Source: Enterococcus pallens ATCC BAA-351
GTDB taxonomy: Bacteria > Bacillota > Bacilli > Lactobacillales > Enterococcaceae
Length of the DNA: 64,000 nt
NCBI RefSeq assembly: GCF_000407485.1
Contig: NZ_ASWD01000006.1
Location: 243,501-307,500 of the forward strand
Direction: 5' to 3'
Shown here: positions 8,073 through 15,818 of the stretch, one piece after another
Position numbering within the stretch: position 1 is the first letter of the stretch
Layout of the letters: every line of letters starts with the position of its first letter
Translations under genes and position numbers: made by a program
Notes under the pieces: model-generated
What the model was told of the DNA's origin: nothing
Seen by the model: the letters and a program-made list of their open reading frames with translations, nothing else
Database searches by the model: none

Positions 8073-8808
8073 CGTAGCTCTTCCTTTCTGTACGAATCAT
8101 AATTTCTTCAAGCGAGAGTGCTTGTTCCTCTGGCTTCTTCAAATAATCAAAGGAGTGTAAGAAGGTCTCTTTAGGTGCGCTGGCAACCATTTTCCCTTCT
8201 TTGATATACGTAATCGAATCCGCACATTTCTCTAAATCAGAGGTAATATGAGTGGAGAAAAGAATGCTGCGTTCGCCGCCTTGAACCAACTGCTGAAACA
8301 ACTCCAGCAAATCATCTCTAGAGACCGGATCCAGGCCACTAGTAGGTTCATCTAGAATCAACAATTTAGCATCATGGGACAAAGCCAGAGCAACCATGTA
8401 TTTCACCTTCATTCCAGCCGATAAGTCCTTCACCTTTTTCTGGGGATCCAAGGAAAATGCTGAAAGGTACTTTTCATACGCTGCTTCATCCCACGCCGGA
8501 TAAAACCGTTTTGTCACCTTGGTAATTAAAGACACCTTCTTTTGTTCGTAAAAATCGATCCCTCCTAATACAATCCCCATTTGCTGTTTGCAGTCTTCTT
8601 CGTTAGCTAAGAAATTCTCTCCAAACATTTCAATCCTACCAGAATCCGGATGCACCAGATTCAATAGTGCCTTTAATGTCGTGCTTTTGCCAGCCCCATT
8701 TTTCCCAATCAGCCCCATGATTTGTCCTTTAGGCAGGGCCAAAGAAATATTCTCTAATGTAAAGCTGGGATAATGCTTCGTTAATCCTTCAATGTTCAAT
8801 AAATTCAT
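8065..8808 (-). CDS. ABC transporter ATP-binding protein (YtrB/CcmA type)
   Basis: The 247-aa ATPase has Walker A GKNGAGKST near residue 36, a signature LSAGMKVKYMVALAL, Walker B LLILDEPTSGLD, and the H-loop in STHITSDLEKCAD. It overlaps the regulator gene by ATGA and the permease by 8 bp, so the three genes form one translationally coupled operon. This family usually exports antibiotics or membrane-active compounds, or handles lipids; nothing in the sequence decides which. Confidence 0.9.
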   Translation of the reverse strand: MNLLNIEGLTKHYPSFTLENISLALPKGQIMGLIGKNGAGKSTTLKALLNLVHPDSGRIEMFGENFLANEEDCKQQMGIVLGGIDFYEQKKVSLITKVTKRFYPAWDEAAYEKYLSAFSLDPQKKVKDLSAGMKVKYMVALALSHDAKLLILDEPTSGLDPVSRDDLLELFQQLVQGGERSILFSTHITSDLEKCADSITYIKEGKMVASAPKETFLHSFDYLKKPEEQALSLEEIMIRTERKSYDV

Positions 8809-9302
8809 TTTTCTTCCTCAACTTTCTTTTTTGACTCAGTCAAAAGCTGTTTTTCATCAAACAAACGAACAGTTGATTGTTCCGCCAGGCGAAAAAAAAC
8901 TTCGCTGCTTAATAAAGCAATGCCAGCAGTTAGCGGATTGCTTTCCCCTAACACAACCAATGTGTCTCCCGTTTGATATGCTAAGGTTTCCTGAGCCTTC
9001 TTCGGCAGAACAATTTGACCCCGGTCATTGATTTTCACTGTACCAAAAAAATGCTTGCCCTTTGGCGGAATGGGCACTCCAGTTTGTTTTGAATCGTAAT
9101 TAACAAAATCATTGAGTGAAACATTAAATAATTCTGCCAACAGTGTACAATTGACCACATCAGGCAAGGAGACTCCCTTTTCCCATTTGGCGACGGCCTG
9201 GCGAGTGACACCTAGTCTTTCAGCGATTTCTTCTTGAGACATGCGATTTTGTATCCTTAAGTAATTCAAATTAGCTGAAATATTGCTCTTTATCCGACTC
9301 AT
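8805..9302 (-). CDS. HTH-XRE regulator fused to an AbrB/SpoVT-like domain
   Basis: I take the ATG at 9302, preceded by AGGTGGGG, giving 165 aa. Residues 5-60 are an XRE helix-turn-helix (MSQEEIAERLGVTRQAVAKW). Residues about 82-125 (GTVKINDRGQIVLPKKAQETL, quoted here in two overlapping parts GTVKINDRGQIVLP and PKKAQETL) are a swapped-hairpin AbrB domain, with a helical tail after that. Two DNA-binding modules in one chain is an unusual layout. In family terms GntR proteins normally head such YtrA-type ABC operons; here the fusion takes that place. Confidence 0.85.
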   Translation of the reverse strand: MSRIKSNISANLNYLRIQNRMSQEEIAERLGVTRQAVAKWEKGVSLPDVVNCTLLAELFNVSLNDFVNYDSKQTGVPIPPKGKHFFGTVKINDRGQIVLPKKAQETLAYQTGDTLVVLGESNPLTAGIALLSSEVFFRLAEQSTVRLFDEKQLLTESKKKVEEEK

Positions 9303-9552
9303 CTTTCCCCACCTCTTGTTATTATCATAAGCAACTACTGAGGAAATAAACACCAACCATCGTTAACCAAAAATGTTCGTTTTCGTTACCTGACCGTTTC
9401 TGTACAGTGAATTAGCCATATTCTCTTTTTATTTTTTTAAAATTTCGTAGCTATTTAGTTTGAGTTATGTGTACAATAGGAGGAACGATAACCATTATTT
9501 CTTAATAATGAGCTATCAACTATTTTGCGTTACAATAAAGGAGTTAAAATGA

Positions 9553-10425
9553 ATGAAGGTTATTAATCAGGTTCCAGGAGAAGTAAGCTTTAAACAAGCC
9601 ATTAAGGATTTTTTTGTCGGCTATGTGGAGTTTAAAGGACGGACAACCCGAGCGGGATATTGGTGGGTTCAGCTTATTTTAATGTCGATTCGTTTTATAT
9701 TTGGACTAATTTTGTTTACAACTTTGTTTTCGGCAATTATGAATACCGGTATGATGTATGGATATTATGATTATTACATGTCTGATGATGAAATTGCTTG
9801 GGAAGTATTCAGTGCATTCTTTCGTATTTTGCCAATGTTGGTTTTCTATTTTATTTTTTGGTTGGCCATTTTACTGCCAAGCTTGTCGTTAATGACTCGT
9901 AGAATGCGAGATGCAGGGCTTCGAGGACGCGGCCTGCTGGTACACTATATTGCACTCTTTCTTTTGAGCATGCTCCAATTTACTTTCCAAATTGCTAGTA
10001 CTTGGTCACCTGGCTACTATGTAGCATCTATGCTGTGTTTATTTTTCAATCTGATTATCTCTATTGAACTGTTTGTCTTTACCTTGATGCCGACAAATGA
10101 GATAACGATCCGCAGCAACAACAGCTTTTTACGTTTCTTCTTTAGAGAAAAAGAACTGCCGATTGTACAACCTTCAACAGCGATTCCTCCACAAGAAACT
10201 TCAGAAACCTCAGTGGAAGAGATCATTGAAGAGCTAAAAAGCGAACCTGCAGATTCTTCTAGCAATGAGACTAGCAACGAGACTAGCAACGAGACTAGCA
10301 ACGAGACTAGCAACGAGACTAGCAACGAGACTAGCAACGAGACTAGCAACGAGACTAGCAACGAGACTAGCAACGAGACTAGCAACGAGACTAGCAACGA
10401 GACTAAAAATGAGCCACCGCTATAA
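9553..10425 (+). CDS. DUF805 membrane protein with Ser-Asn-Glu-Thr repeat tail
   Basis: The 290-aa protein has a DUF805 core: FKGRTTRAGYWW near residue 30, then four hydrophobic segments (about 40-62, 95-115, 130-150, 160-180) with RRMRDAGLRGRG between two of them. After residue 205 it becomes acidic and ends in twelve exact SNET units and a short KNEPPL. The start has AAAGGAG ten bases upstream. The tail is probably cytoplasmic, judged by an even number of membrane passes. DUF805 function is not known. The repeat suggests length variation between strains. Confidence 0.85.
   Translation: MKVINQVPGEVSFKQAIKDFFVGYVEFKGRTTRAGYWWVQLILMSIRFIFGLILFTTLFSAIMNTGMMYGYYDYYMSDDEIAWEVFSAFFRILPMLVFYFIFWLAILLPSLSLMTRRMRDAGLRGRGLLVHYIALFLLSMLQFTFQIASTWSPGYYVASMLCLFFNLIISIELFVFTLMPTNEITIRSNNSFLRFFFREKELPIVQPSTAIPPQETSETSVEEIIEELKSEPADSSSNETSNETSNETSNETSNETSNETSNETSNETSNETSNETSNETSNETKNEPPL
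10261..10404 (+). repeat. 12-bp in-frame tandem repeat, 12 copies
   Basis: The unit AGCAACGAGACT occurs twelve times without interruption; only the first differs by one base (AGCAATGAGACT). Being 12 bp long, gain or loss of units keeps the reading frame of the DUF805 gene, changing only tail length. Confidence 0.97.
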
Positions 10426-10442
10426 AGCGGGGCTCATTTTTT
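10409..10442. terminator. Bidirectional terminator overlapping the DUF805 stop codon
   Basis: ATGAGC/GCTCAT (10409-10414, 10432-10437) and CCGCT/AGCGG form an interrupted stem with loop ATAA, followed by T residues on the plus strand and, reading the other way, TTTTTAG. The stop codon TAA lies in the loop. It separates the convergent DUF805 and TPM genes. Confidence 0.75.
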
Positions 10443-10454
10443 ACTTATTCATAT

Positions 10455-11813
10455 TTACCAGCCGCCAGAAGCACCGCCGCCACCAGAAGATCCTCCGCCA
10501 AAGGAACCCCAAGAGCCGCCACCACCGCTGCCGCCTGACCCGCTATCTGAATGATTGGACGGATTGTAATGGGAAGCTAGGTAAGCAGTAGTGATTACAT
10601 CGCCATTATAGCCATACAATGTATCTCCTACCAGAATACGACCCATAGACTGCTTTTTAGCCTTGGGATATTTCGCTAAGATTTTCCCACGCTTTATTGC
10701 ATTTCTAACTTGTCCAGCTGACCAGATAGTTCCAATCCCAGCCATCATCAAATAATAAAATGGCGTTCTTTTTATTTTAGTGATGCGAGCAGTTTTCTCC
10801 TGCGCACTTCTGCCTCGCTGGAAAGTTTCCAAGTCGGTTTGAAATGCCTGATAGTGCTGCTTCATTAAGCTCCTGCCTCGAAGACTGCTGATCAAAAATC
10901 CTGCAAATAAGAGGATTCCTATTGATAAAATGACTATCTGCAGCCAAAAAAGCAATTGACCATTGCGTTTCGTCCTCGTGATAGCAGCAATTTGCGAATC
11001 TACTAAAGCCGTCTTGGAATTCATAATCTCAAATACTTCGTCTACTACTTGGCTGACCGCCGCATCGTACTTCTCGTCTCCAAAATCTTCCACTACATCA
11101 TCGTCATTAATAATGTCATCCGCAGTCGAATCTGTAATTAGTCCTTCTAGACCATAACCAACTTCTAGACGAAACTCCCGATCTTCCAAGGCAATCAAAT
11201 ACAAAACACCGTTGTTCTCATCCTTATTACCAATTCCCAGTTGATTAAAAATCTTTTCTGCGTAAGATTCAATACTCTCCCCTGAAGGCAGTTCTGGTAC
11301 GGTAACCACCTGCAGCTGTGCCCCATTGGTACTGGCTGCTAATTGTTTGTTTAAATCATATATTTTCTTTTTAGTCTCTTTATTCAGCATATTGGCATTG
11401 TCCGAGATAAAAAGATTATTCCGATTTAAGCGAATGGATGCATTCGTACCTTTTATGTTCACTGTATAAAGATCATTCTGCTCTGGATAATCTTTTAAAT
11501 TAGCCAAATTTTCATCCAAGGTTTCCTCAAAATTCCCCGTTGCTACTTCCTTATCTCCTGAAAGAATCGCTGCTTTTTCCGACTCCAGCTGTTCAATCTG
11601 AGCAGCATATTTTTGATTGTTTTCAGCATAGCTTTGATTGTTGCCAGGTAAAAGCCTTAGTACTAACAGACCTAAACAAATGATCAGCATCAGTGATAAA
11701 CAAAGCTGCTGAATTCTACTTTTTCTGTTTAACCTTTGAAAAGTCTCCTGCGCTCGCTTGTTCAGCCTGTCAAAGTTCCGTTGCTGCTTTGCATCTTCAG
11801 TATCTTTTTTCAT
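10455..11813 (-). CDS. TPM-domain membrane protein (YgcG-like)
   Basis: The 452-aa protein has a cytoplasmic N-terminus, one hydrophobic segment (about 35-55), a coiled stretch, and a TPM domain at about 125-270 (FISDNANMLNKETKKKIYDL, LQVVTVPELP, NNGVLYLIALEDREFRLEVG). A second hydrophobic segment follows near 285-310. The tail is Gly/Ser-rich and ends GGGASGGW, as in the YgcG family. TPM proteins are linked to membrane-protein turnover and photosystem repair elsewhere; in Firmicutes their job is unclear. The gene is convergent with the DUF805 gene. Confidence 0.82.
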   Translation of the reverse strand: MKKDTEDAKQQRNFDRLNKRAQETFQRLNRKSRIQQLCLSLMLIICLGLLVLRLLPGNNQSYAENNQKYAAQIEQLESEKAAILSGDKEVATGNFEETLDENLANLKDYPEQNDLYTVNIKGTNASIRLNRNNLFISDNANMLNKETKKKIYDLNKQLAASTNGAQLQVVTVPELPSGESIESYAEKIFNQLGIGNKDENNGVLYLIALEDREFRLEVGYGLEGLITDSTADDIINDDDVVEDFGDEKYDAAVSQVVDEVFEIMNSKTALVDSQIAAITRTKRNGQLLFWLQIVILSIGILLFAGFLISSLRGRSLMKQHYQAFQTDLETFQRGRSAQEKTARITKIKRTPFYYLMMAGIGTIWSAGQVRNAIKRGKILAKYPKAKKQSMGRILVGDTLYGYNGDVITTAYLASHYNPSNHSDSGSGGSGGGGSWGSFGGGSSGGGGASGGW

Positions 11814-11907
11814 TTTTATTCCCTACTTTTTCATCTTTTCATCTATTATACGCAAACTTTTTTTTGCAAAAAAGAGACTTTGGACGGATTTTTTAGCCAG
11901 AAAACCT

Positions 11908-12381
11908 CTACAGAAAACAAACCATGATATATTCCTGTTCATTCTCATCAACAATTGTAAAGCCAACATCTTGGTACATTTTAAACGCATAATTATTCTT
12001 TTGAACGGCTAAAGACGTTTTCGTATATCCGGTTTGTTTGAGGTATGCCAGCATTTCTCTCATCAAGGCAGTTCCGATTCCCTGGCCTCGATATTCTGGT
12101 AAAAGAGAAATTGAAAATTCTGGTGTCTGATCATCAATTGAACCAAAGCCTTCTATATTTCTCACCCAAACTGCACCAACAATTTTTCCTGCTGCTTCGG
12201 CACATAAGCAATAGTCTTCCGCCTGTTGACCAAAATCTTTGATGTATACCTGTATCTCTGGTTTGCAGATTTCCGATCGTGGAATCAAATTGTTTAGATC
12301 TCGTTGAAAAATCGCTTGATACAAAAACTCTTCCAGCAGTGGATATTCTGCTGGCTGCATTGTTCGAATAGTTACTTTCAT
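11908..12381 (-). CDS. GNAT family N-acetyltransferase
   Basis: A compact 157-aa GNAT protein. The acetyl-CoA loop is EYRGQGIGTALMREML (about residues 95-110), preceded by FSISLLP, and followed by TSLAVQKNNYAFKMYQDVGF, the conserved C-terminal motif. The ATG at 12381 follows AGGAGGATC. A single-gene unit; no operon partner. The substrate cannot be named. Confidence 0.88.
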   Translation of the reverse strand: MKVTIRTMQPAEYPLLEEFLYQAIFQRDLNNLIPRSEICKPEIQVYIKDFGQQAEDYCLCAEAAGKIVGAVWVRNIEGFGSIDDQTPEFSISLLPEYRGQGIGTALMREMLAYLKQTGYTKTSLAVQKNNYAFKMYQDVGFTIVDENEQEYIMVCFL

Positions 12382-12525
12382 CTTTGTTGATCCTCCTGAT
12401 TATTATTCTGCCTAATCAGCTGCTCCTCCACACATAGGTCATCCCCCTTTTTTTCAAGCATATCATCAGCTTCTCTAACAAGCTAGTTCACCTGTAAAAA
12501 ATCCGTTATATTTTTTTCAAAACAA

Positions 12526-12557
12526 CAAAAAAACAGCGAATAGTTTTCTATCCGCTG
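12526..12557 (-). terminator. Intrinsic terminator of the VOC gene
   Basis: On the minus strand, CAGCGGATAG (12557-12548), loop AAAA, CTATTCGCTG (12543-12534) with one mismatch, then eight T residues from 12533. It lies 17 bp after the stop of the gene ending at 12574. Confidence 0.8.
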
Positions 12558-12573
12558 GTTAGAATGCATAAGA

Positions 12574-13038
12574 TTACTTCAACATTCGCTCAATCATTTT
12601 GGGCTTCAAAAAAGTTTTTTCAGCTAGCTCGTCAATGGTCATACCAGTTGCTGCAAGACGTTTCATCATCACTGACAAGTCTTCGCCGACTTCCACAATG
12701 TGCTTATCTGGATCATACAGACGAATAACTTTTTGTCCCCATGGCATTTCCATTTCTTCACCAATCTGTTCAACCTTCAACTTAGCCAGCTTTTCGAGAA
12801 AGCCCTCAAAATCCTCTTCCTCAAAATACATTTCAGCATCATTGCCTTGATACTGAAAAAAATCAGGGGTACAATTGGTGAACTCTGCCCAGGAGCTTTC
12901 CGTTTGAAGCGATAACCCTCCAGTCAGGGTTACATTTTCGTCCAAATCAGCGATCACACGTACACCAATTACTTTAGTATAAAACTCTTTAGATTTCTCC
13001 ATATCTTTTACAACCAGCATCGGTCCTTTAAACTTCAT
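12574..13038 (-). CDS. Glyoxalase/VOC superfamily protein
   Basis: A 154-aa protein with the vicinal oxygen chelate pattern: N-terminal MLVVKDMEKSKEFYTKVIG and a second half ending in VIRLYDPDKHIVEVGEDL, where the Glu near 125 is a usual metal ligand. The first-strand His/Gln ligand is not evident. It carries an extra helical C-terminus after residue 120 (LAEKTFLKPKMIERML). It could be a dioxygenase-like enzyme, a glyoxalase, or a drug-binding protein. Single-gene unit. Confidence 0.8.
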   Translation of the reverse strand: MKFKGPMLVVKDMEKSKEFYTKVIGVRVIADLDENVTLTGGLSLQTESSWAEFTNCTPDFFQYQGNDAEMYFEEEDFEGFLEKLAKLKVEQIGEEMEMPWGQKVIRLYDPDKHIVEVGEDLSVMMKRLAATGMTIDELAEKTFLKPKMIERMLK

Positions 13039-13159
13039 AACTTACCTCCTTTTTATTTTATTCTAGCAGGTTCCTGGAAAAAAAGACTCTTAATTTTTGC
13101 CCAATTCTGCTAGTTTAATTAATGGACCATGGTGTATTTATGCGATATTCAAAAACTAG

Positions 13160-13600
13160 CTATTCTCGCTCTTGGAGGTAGGCAGCTAGTTCATCTGCTG
13201 TCAGATAACGAATGTCGCTTTCCGGAAATTCTTCAAAATGAGCCTTCTGATAAACGGGCGTCATTTGAGTCGCTGATTTATTATGTTGCTTCAAATAGGT
13301 TTCAAAATCCACTTGTTGAGGAAAAATTTTATAAGCTTTGCGGCCATTGTTGCTGATAATTTCATAAATGCCGCAATTATTCTGAGTCGTCACATCTGCG
13401 GCACGTAAATACAACTGGGCAATTTCTGCTGTCTTAAATGGGAAGTTCCAACGACGTAACCCGCGTTTTTCGTCTGCTTGAATACAAATGCAGCGACCGC
13501 AGGTACCACAAATGTATTGCTGATGATTTTCTAAGCAATCCTTTGGGTTCAATAACGGAGTGATGCGGGACTGCTCACTGTAACATTCTGGACAAGTCAT
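13160..13600 (-). CDS. Zinc-ribbon-like conserved hypothetical protein
   Basis: I start at 13600 (GGAGGAATACTC upstream), giving 146 aa. The N-terminus has CPEC at residues 3-6 and CGTCGRCIC near 34-42, six cysteines in a pattern fit to bind one Zn. The rest is soluble: LRRWNFPFKTAEIAQLYLRA, then a helix-rich end that includes RKAYKIFP. I do not recognise a function. It is 57 bp downstream of the merR gene start-to-stop unit on the same strand (after 13658), so it may be cotranscribed with that merR. Confidence 0.65.
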   Translation of the reverse strand: MTCPECYSEQSRITPLLNPKDCLENHQQYICGTCGRCICIQADEKRGLRRWNFPFKTAEIAQLYLRAADVTTQNNCGIYEIISNNGRKAYKIFPQQVDFETYLKQHNKSATQMTPVYQKAHFEEFPESDIRYLTADELAAYLQERE

Positions 13601-13657
13601 GAGTATTCCTCCTACCATCAAAAAGCGTCCCCTAGATTTAGAGAACGTCTCTGTTGC

Positions 13658-14470
13658 TTATTTACTGACAACAAATCCTGCTTCGGTTACCCAGTTTTCC
13701 GGATTAGGGTCTTCAGCTGGTGAAACATGGCCGATATTAATCATTGGTCCTACTACCTTGTAATCATTTGCTTCAATCCACTCCCCTAATGCCTGAGTGA
13801 CCTGCGGCATTTGCTCGAAGGGGCCGCTGAAGGTGACAGAAGCCATAATGAAGCTTGGCGCTTTTTTAAATTGAACAGATTGTGCTTCTGGATATTCGCC
13901 AATTACAGTTGTTTGGACTTCTACATCTGGATTTTTTTCGACAAATTCCTTGTCATGAAAAACGGTCATATTCATCGCTGGCTGAGTCATTTTAGCCTTG
14001 GTTTCCTGCATACCTTGTTGGAGTTTCATCCAAAGTTCGCCCTCCAAAGTATAATCGGCAATTCTTTCTCGCACGCTTAACACATTTCTTTCTGCTACTT
14101 CTTTTACTACTACGTTATATTTAGTCATTTCAATTCCTTCTTTCATCGTTTGTTGGAGCAAGGAGATCATCCGCTGCTTTTTCATCACCTCATCAAGATC
14201 CTCCTGCAGCTTCTGCTCTTGCAAAGTGTAATGTCGTTCTAAAAATTCTAGATCATTGGTTTCAATGATTTCTTTGATGGTTTTCAATGGCAGACCGGTT
14301 TGCTGCAGCATTTTGATTTGATTCAACAACCCAAGCTGACCTGCTGAATAATACCGATAGTTAGATTGCGTATCAATTTTTTCTGGTATTAACAAGCCTA
14401 GTACGGCATAGTGATCCAATGTTCGAACAGTGGTATTAGATAGTTTTGAGAATTCTCCAATTTTAAACAT
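13658..14470 (-). CDS. MerR family regulator with GyrI-like domain
   Basis: The 270-aa protein starts with a MerR winged helix (FKIGEFSKLSNTTVRTLDHY, then SNYRYYS), a coiled helix to about residue 110, and a GyrI-like effector domain to the end. In the DNA-binding part the usual LRYYD is LDHYA. Its own promoter has a 19-bp spacer with dyad CACGTAACGTG, fitting autoregulation. A second copy of that site lies at 15485-15515. The ligand is unknown. Confidence 0.87.
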   Translation of the reverse strand: MFKIGEFSKLSNTTVRTLDHYAVLGLLIPEKIDTQSNYRYYSAGQLGLLNQIKMLQQTGLPLKTIKEIIETNDLEFLERHYTLQEQKLQEDLDEVMKKQRMISLLQQTMKEGIEMTKYNVVVKEVAERNVLSVRERIADYTLEGELWMKLQQGMQETKAKMTQPAMNMTVFHDKEFVEKNPDVEVQTTVIGEYPEAQSVQFKKAPSFIMASVTFSGPFEQMPQVTQALGEWIEANDYKVVGPMINIGHVSPAEDPNPENWVTEAGFVVSK

Positions 14471-14523
14471 GTTTGTTAACTCCTTATGATTATGTTTTAT
14501 TTCGTCCTCGCTAGCTTACTTAC

Positions 14524-14554
14524 AGTATAGAGTCACACGTAACGTGGGAGTCAA
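14524..14554 (-). promoter_or_regulatory. MerR-type promoter, 19-bp spacer
   Basis: Minus strand: -35 TTGACT (14554-14549), spacer of 19 bp, -10 TATACT (14529-14524). The spacer contains the dyad CACGTAACGTG (14536-14546). Both hexamers are close to consensus, and the overlong spacer implies dependence on a MerR activator. Confidence 0.85.
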
Positions 14555-14564
14555 CACAAAATAA

Positions 14565-14597
14565 AAAACTTTTTTGATCAAGGACCAAAAAAGTTTT
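14565..14597 (-). terminator. AT-rich terminator after the GNAT gene
   Basis: AAAACTTTTTTG (14565-14576) and CAAAAAAGTTTT (14586-14597) form a perfect 12-bp stem; reading the minus strand it is followed by TTATTTTG. It separates the upstream GNAT gene from the merR promoter ten bases away. Confidence 0.6.
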
Positions 14598-14623
14598 CTG
14601 TTAGCAATGATTCATCGCTTTTT

Positions 14624-15193
14624 TCATTTTGATGGGGTACCCCACCCTTGTAAGAGCGTTGGGGAAAGACGCTGATGTTTATAAGCTGCAAAACCTAGGT
14701 GTTCATAAAGGCGTTTGGCATTTGCATTCTTTGATAGAACCTCAAGGTGGCACGTTTGAAAGTCCGGTAATTCTAAGCAATATTGAATAAGCTTACTCGC
14801 CACGCCTTTGCCACGGGCTGCTTTAGCTGTAGCAAGTACATCAATGTACAAATCGGTTTCTTCCTCTACCGCTTTGCTTTGAAAAATAGCGTTCATTTGT
14901 CCACAAATTATACTACCCTTTACATTCCCAAATAACTTTTGACACTCACTTTTGTTAAATTTGATCGGTCGAACTTTGTTTGTGGCAATCCCGACAATTC
15001 CCAGTATTTGCTCTGCTTCCTTATAAAGTAAGATGTAGCTTGGATTAAAGGAGTCCAGAAATAGCGCCTCTAATTTTTCATTTTCTTTAGTAAAAGTCAT
15101 CATGTGACCAAAGCCCTCAAGAAAAACGTCAACGGCCTGCTCCTTTTGTAAATTAGTTACTTCTGAAAATTTGATTATTTGGTAGTCAGTCAT
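14624..15193 (-). CDS. GNAT family N-acetyltransferase
   Basis: A 189-aa GNAT protein: LYIDVLATAKAARGKGVASK (residues about 112-131) holds the acetyl-CoA loop ARGKGVA, followed by CHLEVLSKNANAKRLYEHLG. The start at 15193 follows GGAGGTAAGGG. It sits between the two copies of the MerR operator, on the same strand as merR. The substrate is unknown, and no resistance gene family is recognisable. Confidence 0.85.
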   Translation of the reverse strand: MTDYQIIKFSEVTNLQKEQAVDVFLEGFGHMMTFTKENEKLEALFLDSFNPSYILLYKEAEQILGIVGIATNKVRPIKFNKSECQKLFGNVKGSIICGQMNAIFQSKAVEEETDLYIDVLATAKAARGKGVASKLIQYCLELPDFQTCHLEVLSKNANAKRLYEHLGFAAYKHQRLSPTLLQGWGTPSK

Positions 15194-15289
15194 CCCTTAC
15201 CTCCAAGATTTATTAAGTTCCCGCAAGACAAGCTTACCAAATTAACGCCTCTTTGTATTCCGCCCTAAGCATGAACTATTTAAAAGGAC

Positions 15290-15444
15290 TCACTTATGCC
15301 TGCGCTGAACATCACCACAGCTTGAGAAATAAAATCTTCAGTTTCTTTTTTAACCCGAATTAGCTAAACAAAATAGTTCATTCTGTTGTGCTGCCTTTGC
15401 GATATCATTGGTGATCATAGCCGGTATTCTTTTGCAGTAATCAT
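15290..15444 (-). pseudogene. Remnant of a small protein gene behind a duplicated MerR promoter
   Basis: Three in-series fragments in three minus-strand frames read as one small helical protein: MITAKEYR from 15444, then ITNDIAKAAQQNELF, then KKETEDFISQAVV to a stop at 15290. At least two frameshifts are needed to join them. The fragment lies directly downstream of the second MerR-type promoter. The protein sense is my reading, with no homolog check, so this is tentative. Confidence 0.35.
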
Positions 15445-15484
15445 TATAGTTACACTTTATTTCGTTTTCACTAGCTTGCTTAAT

Positions 15485-15515
15485 AGTATAGAGTCGCACG
15501 TAACGTGGGATTTCA
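15485..15515 (-). promoter_or_regulatory. Second, degraded copy of the MerR operator/promoter
   Basis: Minus strand: -10 TATACT (15490-15485) and the dyad CACGTAACGTG (15497-15507) match the merR promoter at 14524-14554 with the same spacing, but the -35 is TGAAAT instead of TTGACT. Similarity extends about 35 bp beyond the -10 on its downstream side (TTTATTTCG and CTAGCTT shared). Confidence 0.7.
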
Positions 15516-15660
15516 CACAAAAAACTCTTAAACATCTCTTATATTTTTAATCGGCATTTCGTTCTATATTCGTTATGAATCCGCTATAACATCACAAAAT
15601 CATTATATTTCGGATAACATTTTGTTAAACTATAATTATTATAGTTGTGTTTAAATACAA

Positions 15661-15711
15661 AAACAAAGTGACTAAAAACTAGTCTATTTGTTAGTCACTT
15701 TGTTTCTTTTT
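15661..15711 (+). terminator. Orphan intrinsic terminator
   Basis: AAACAAAGTGACTAA (15661-15675) pairs perfectly with TTAGTCACTTTGTTT (15691-15705), followed by CTTTTT. No plus-strand gene lies within 1 kb upstream. A 19-bp palindrome (AACTATAAT, T, ATTATAGTT; 15628-15646) sits just before. It may end a small RNA or a leader transcript. Confidence 0.6.
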
Positions 15712-15721
15712 AAAAAATTAC

Positions 15722-15749
15722 TTGATTTTTTATTAAAATACATTACAAT
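15722..15749 (+). promoter_or_regulatory. Promoter of the 15819 gene
   Basis: TTGATT (15722-15727), 16-bp AT-rich spacer, TACAAT (15744-15749), 70 bp before the ATG of the next plus-strand gene. Confidence 0.6.
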
Positions 15750-15818
15750 GGAAGCGAATACTAAAACAACATGAAATAATTCATTCAAACTTACAACTAT
15801 AGATGAGGAGATACCGCC

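Noticed and set aside
10261..10404. Regular short repeats that might suggest a CRISPR array or a minisatellite gene on the minus strand
   Set aside because: Units are contiguous with no spacers and are exactly in frame with the DUF805 gene; open frames on the other strand arise only because the unit contains no stop.
10205..10425. N-glycosylation sites (N-E-T) in the repeat tail
   Set aside because: The pattern is present twelve times but the tail is probably cytoplasmic and no oligosaccharyltransferase is known here; coincidence of composition.
13063..13113. Inverted repeat CTAGCAG/CTGCTAG upstream of the VOC gene
   Set aside because: Arms are 7 bp and 37 bp apart, with no promoter fit; too weak to call an operator.
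15350..15535. 61-codon minus-strand ORF across the second MerR operator
   Set aside because: It runs through the promoter and dyad and has no ribosome binding site; its end only catches one of the remnant fragments.
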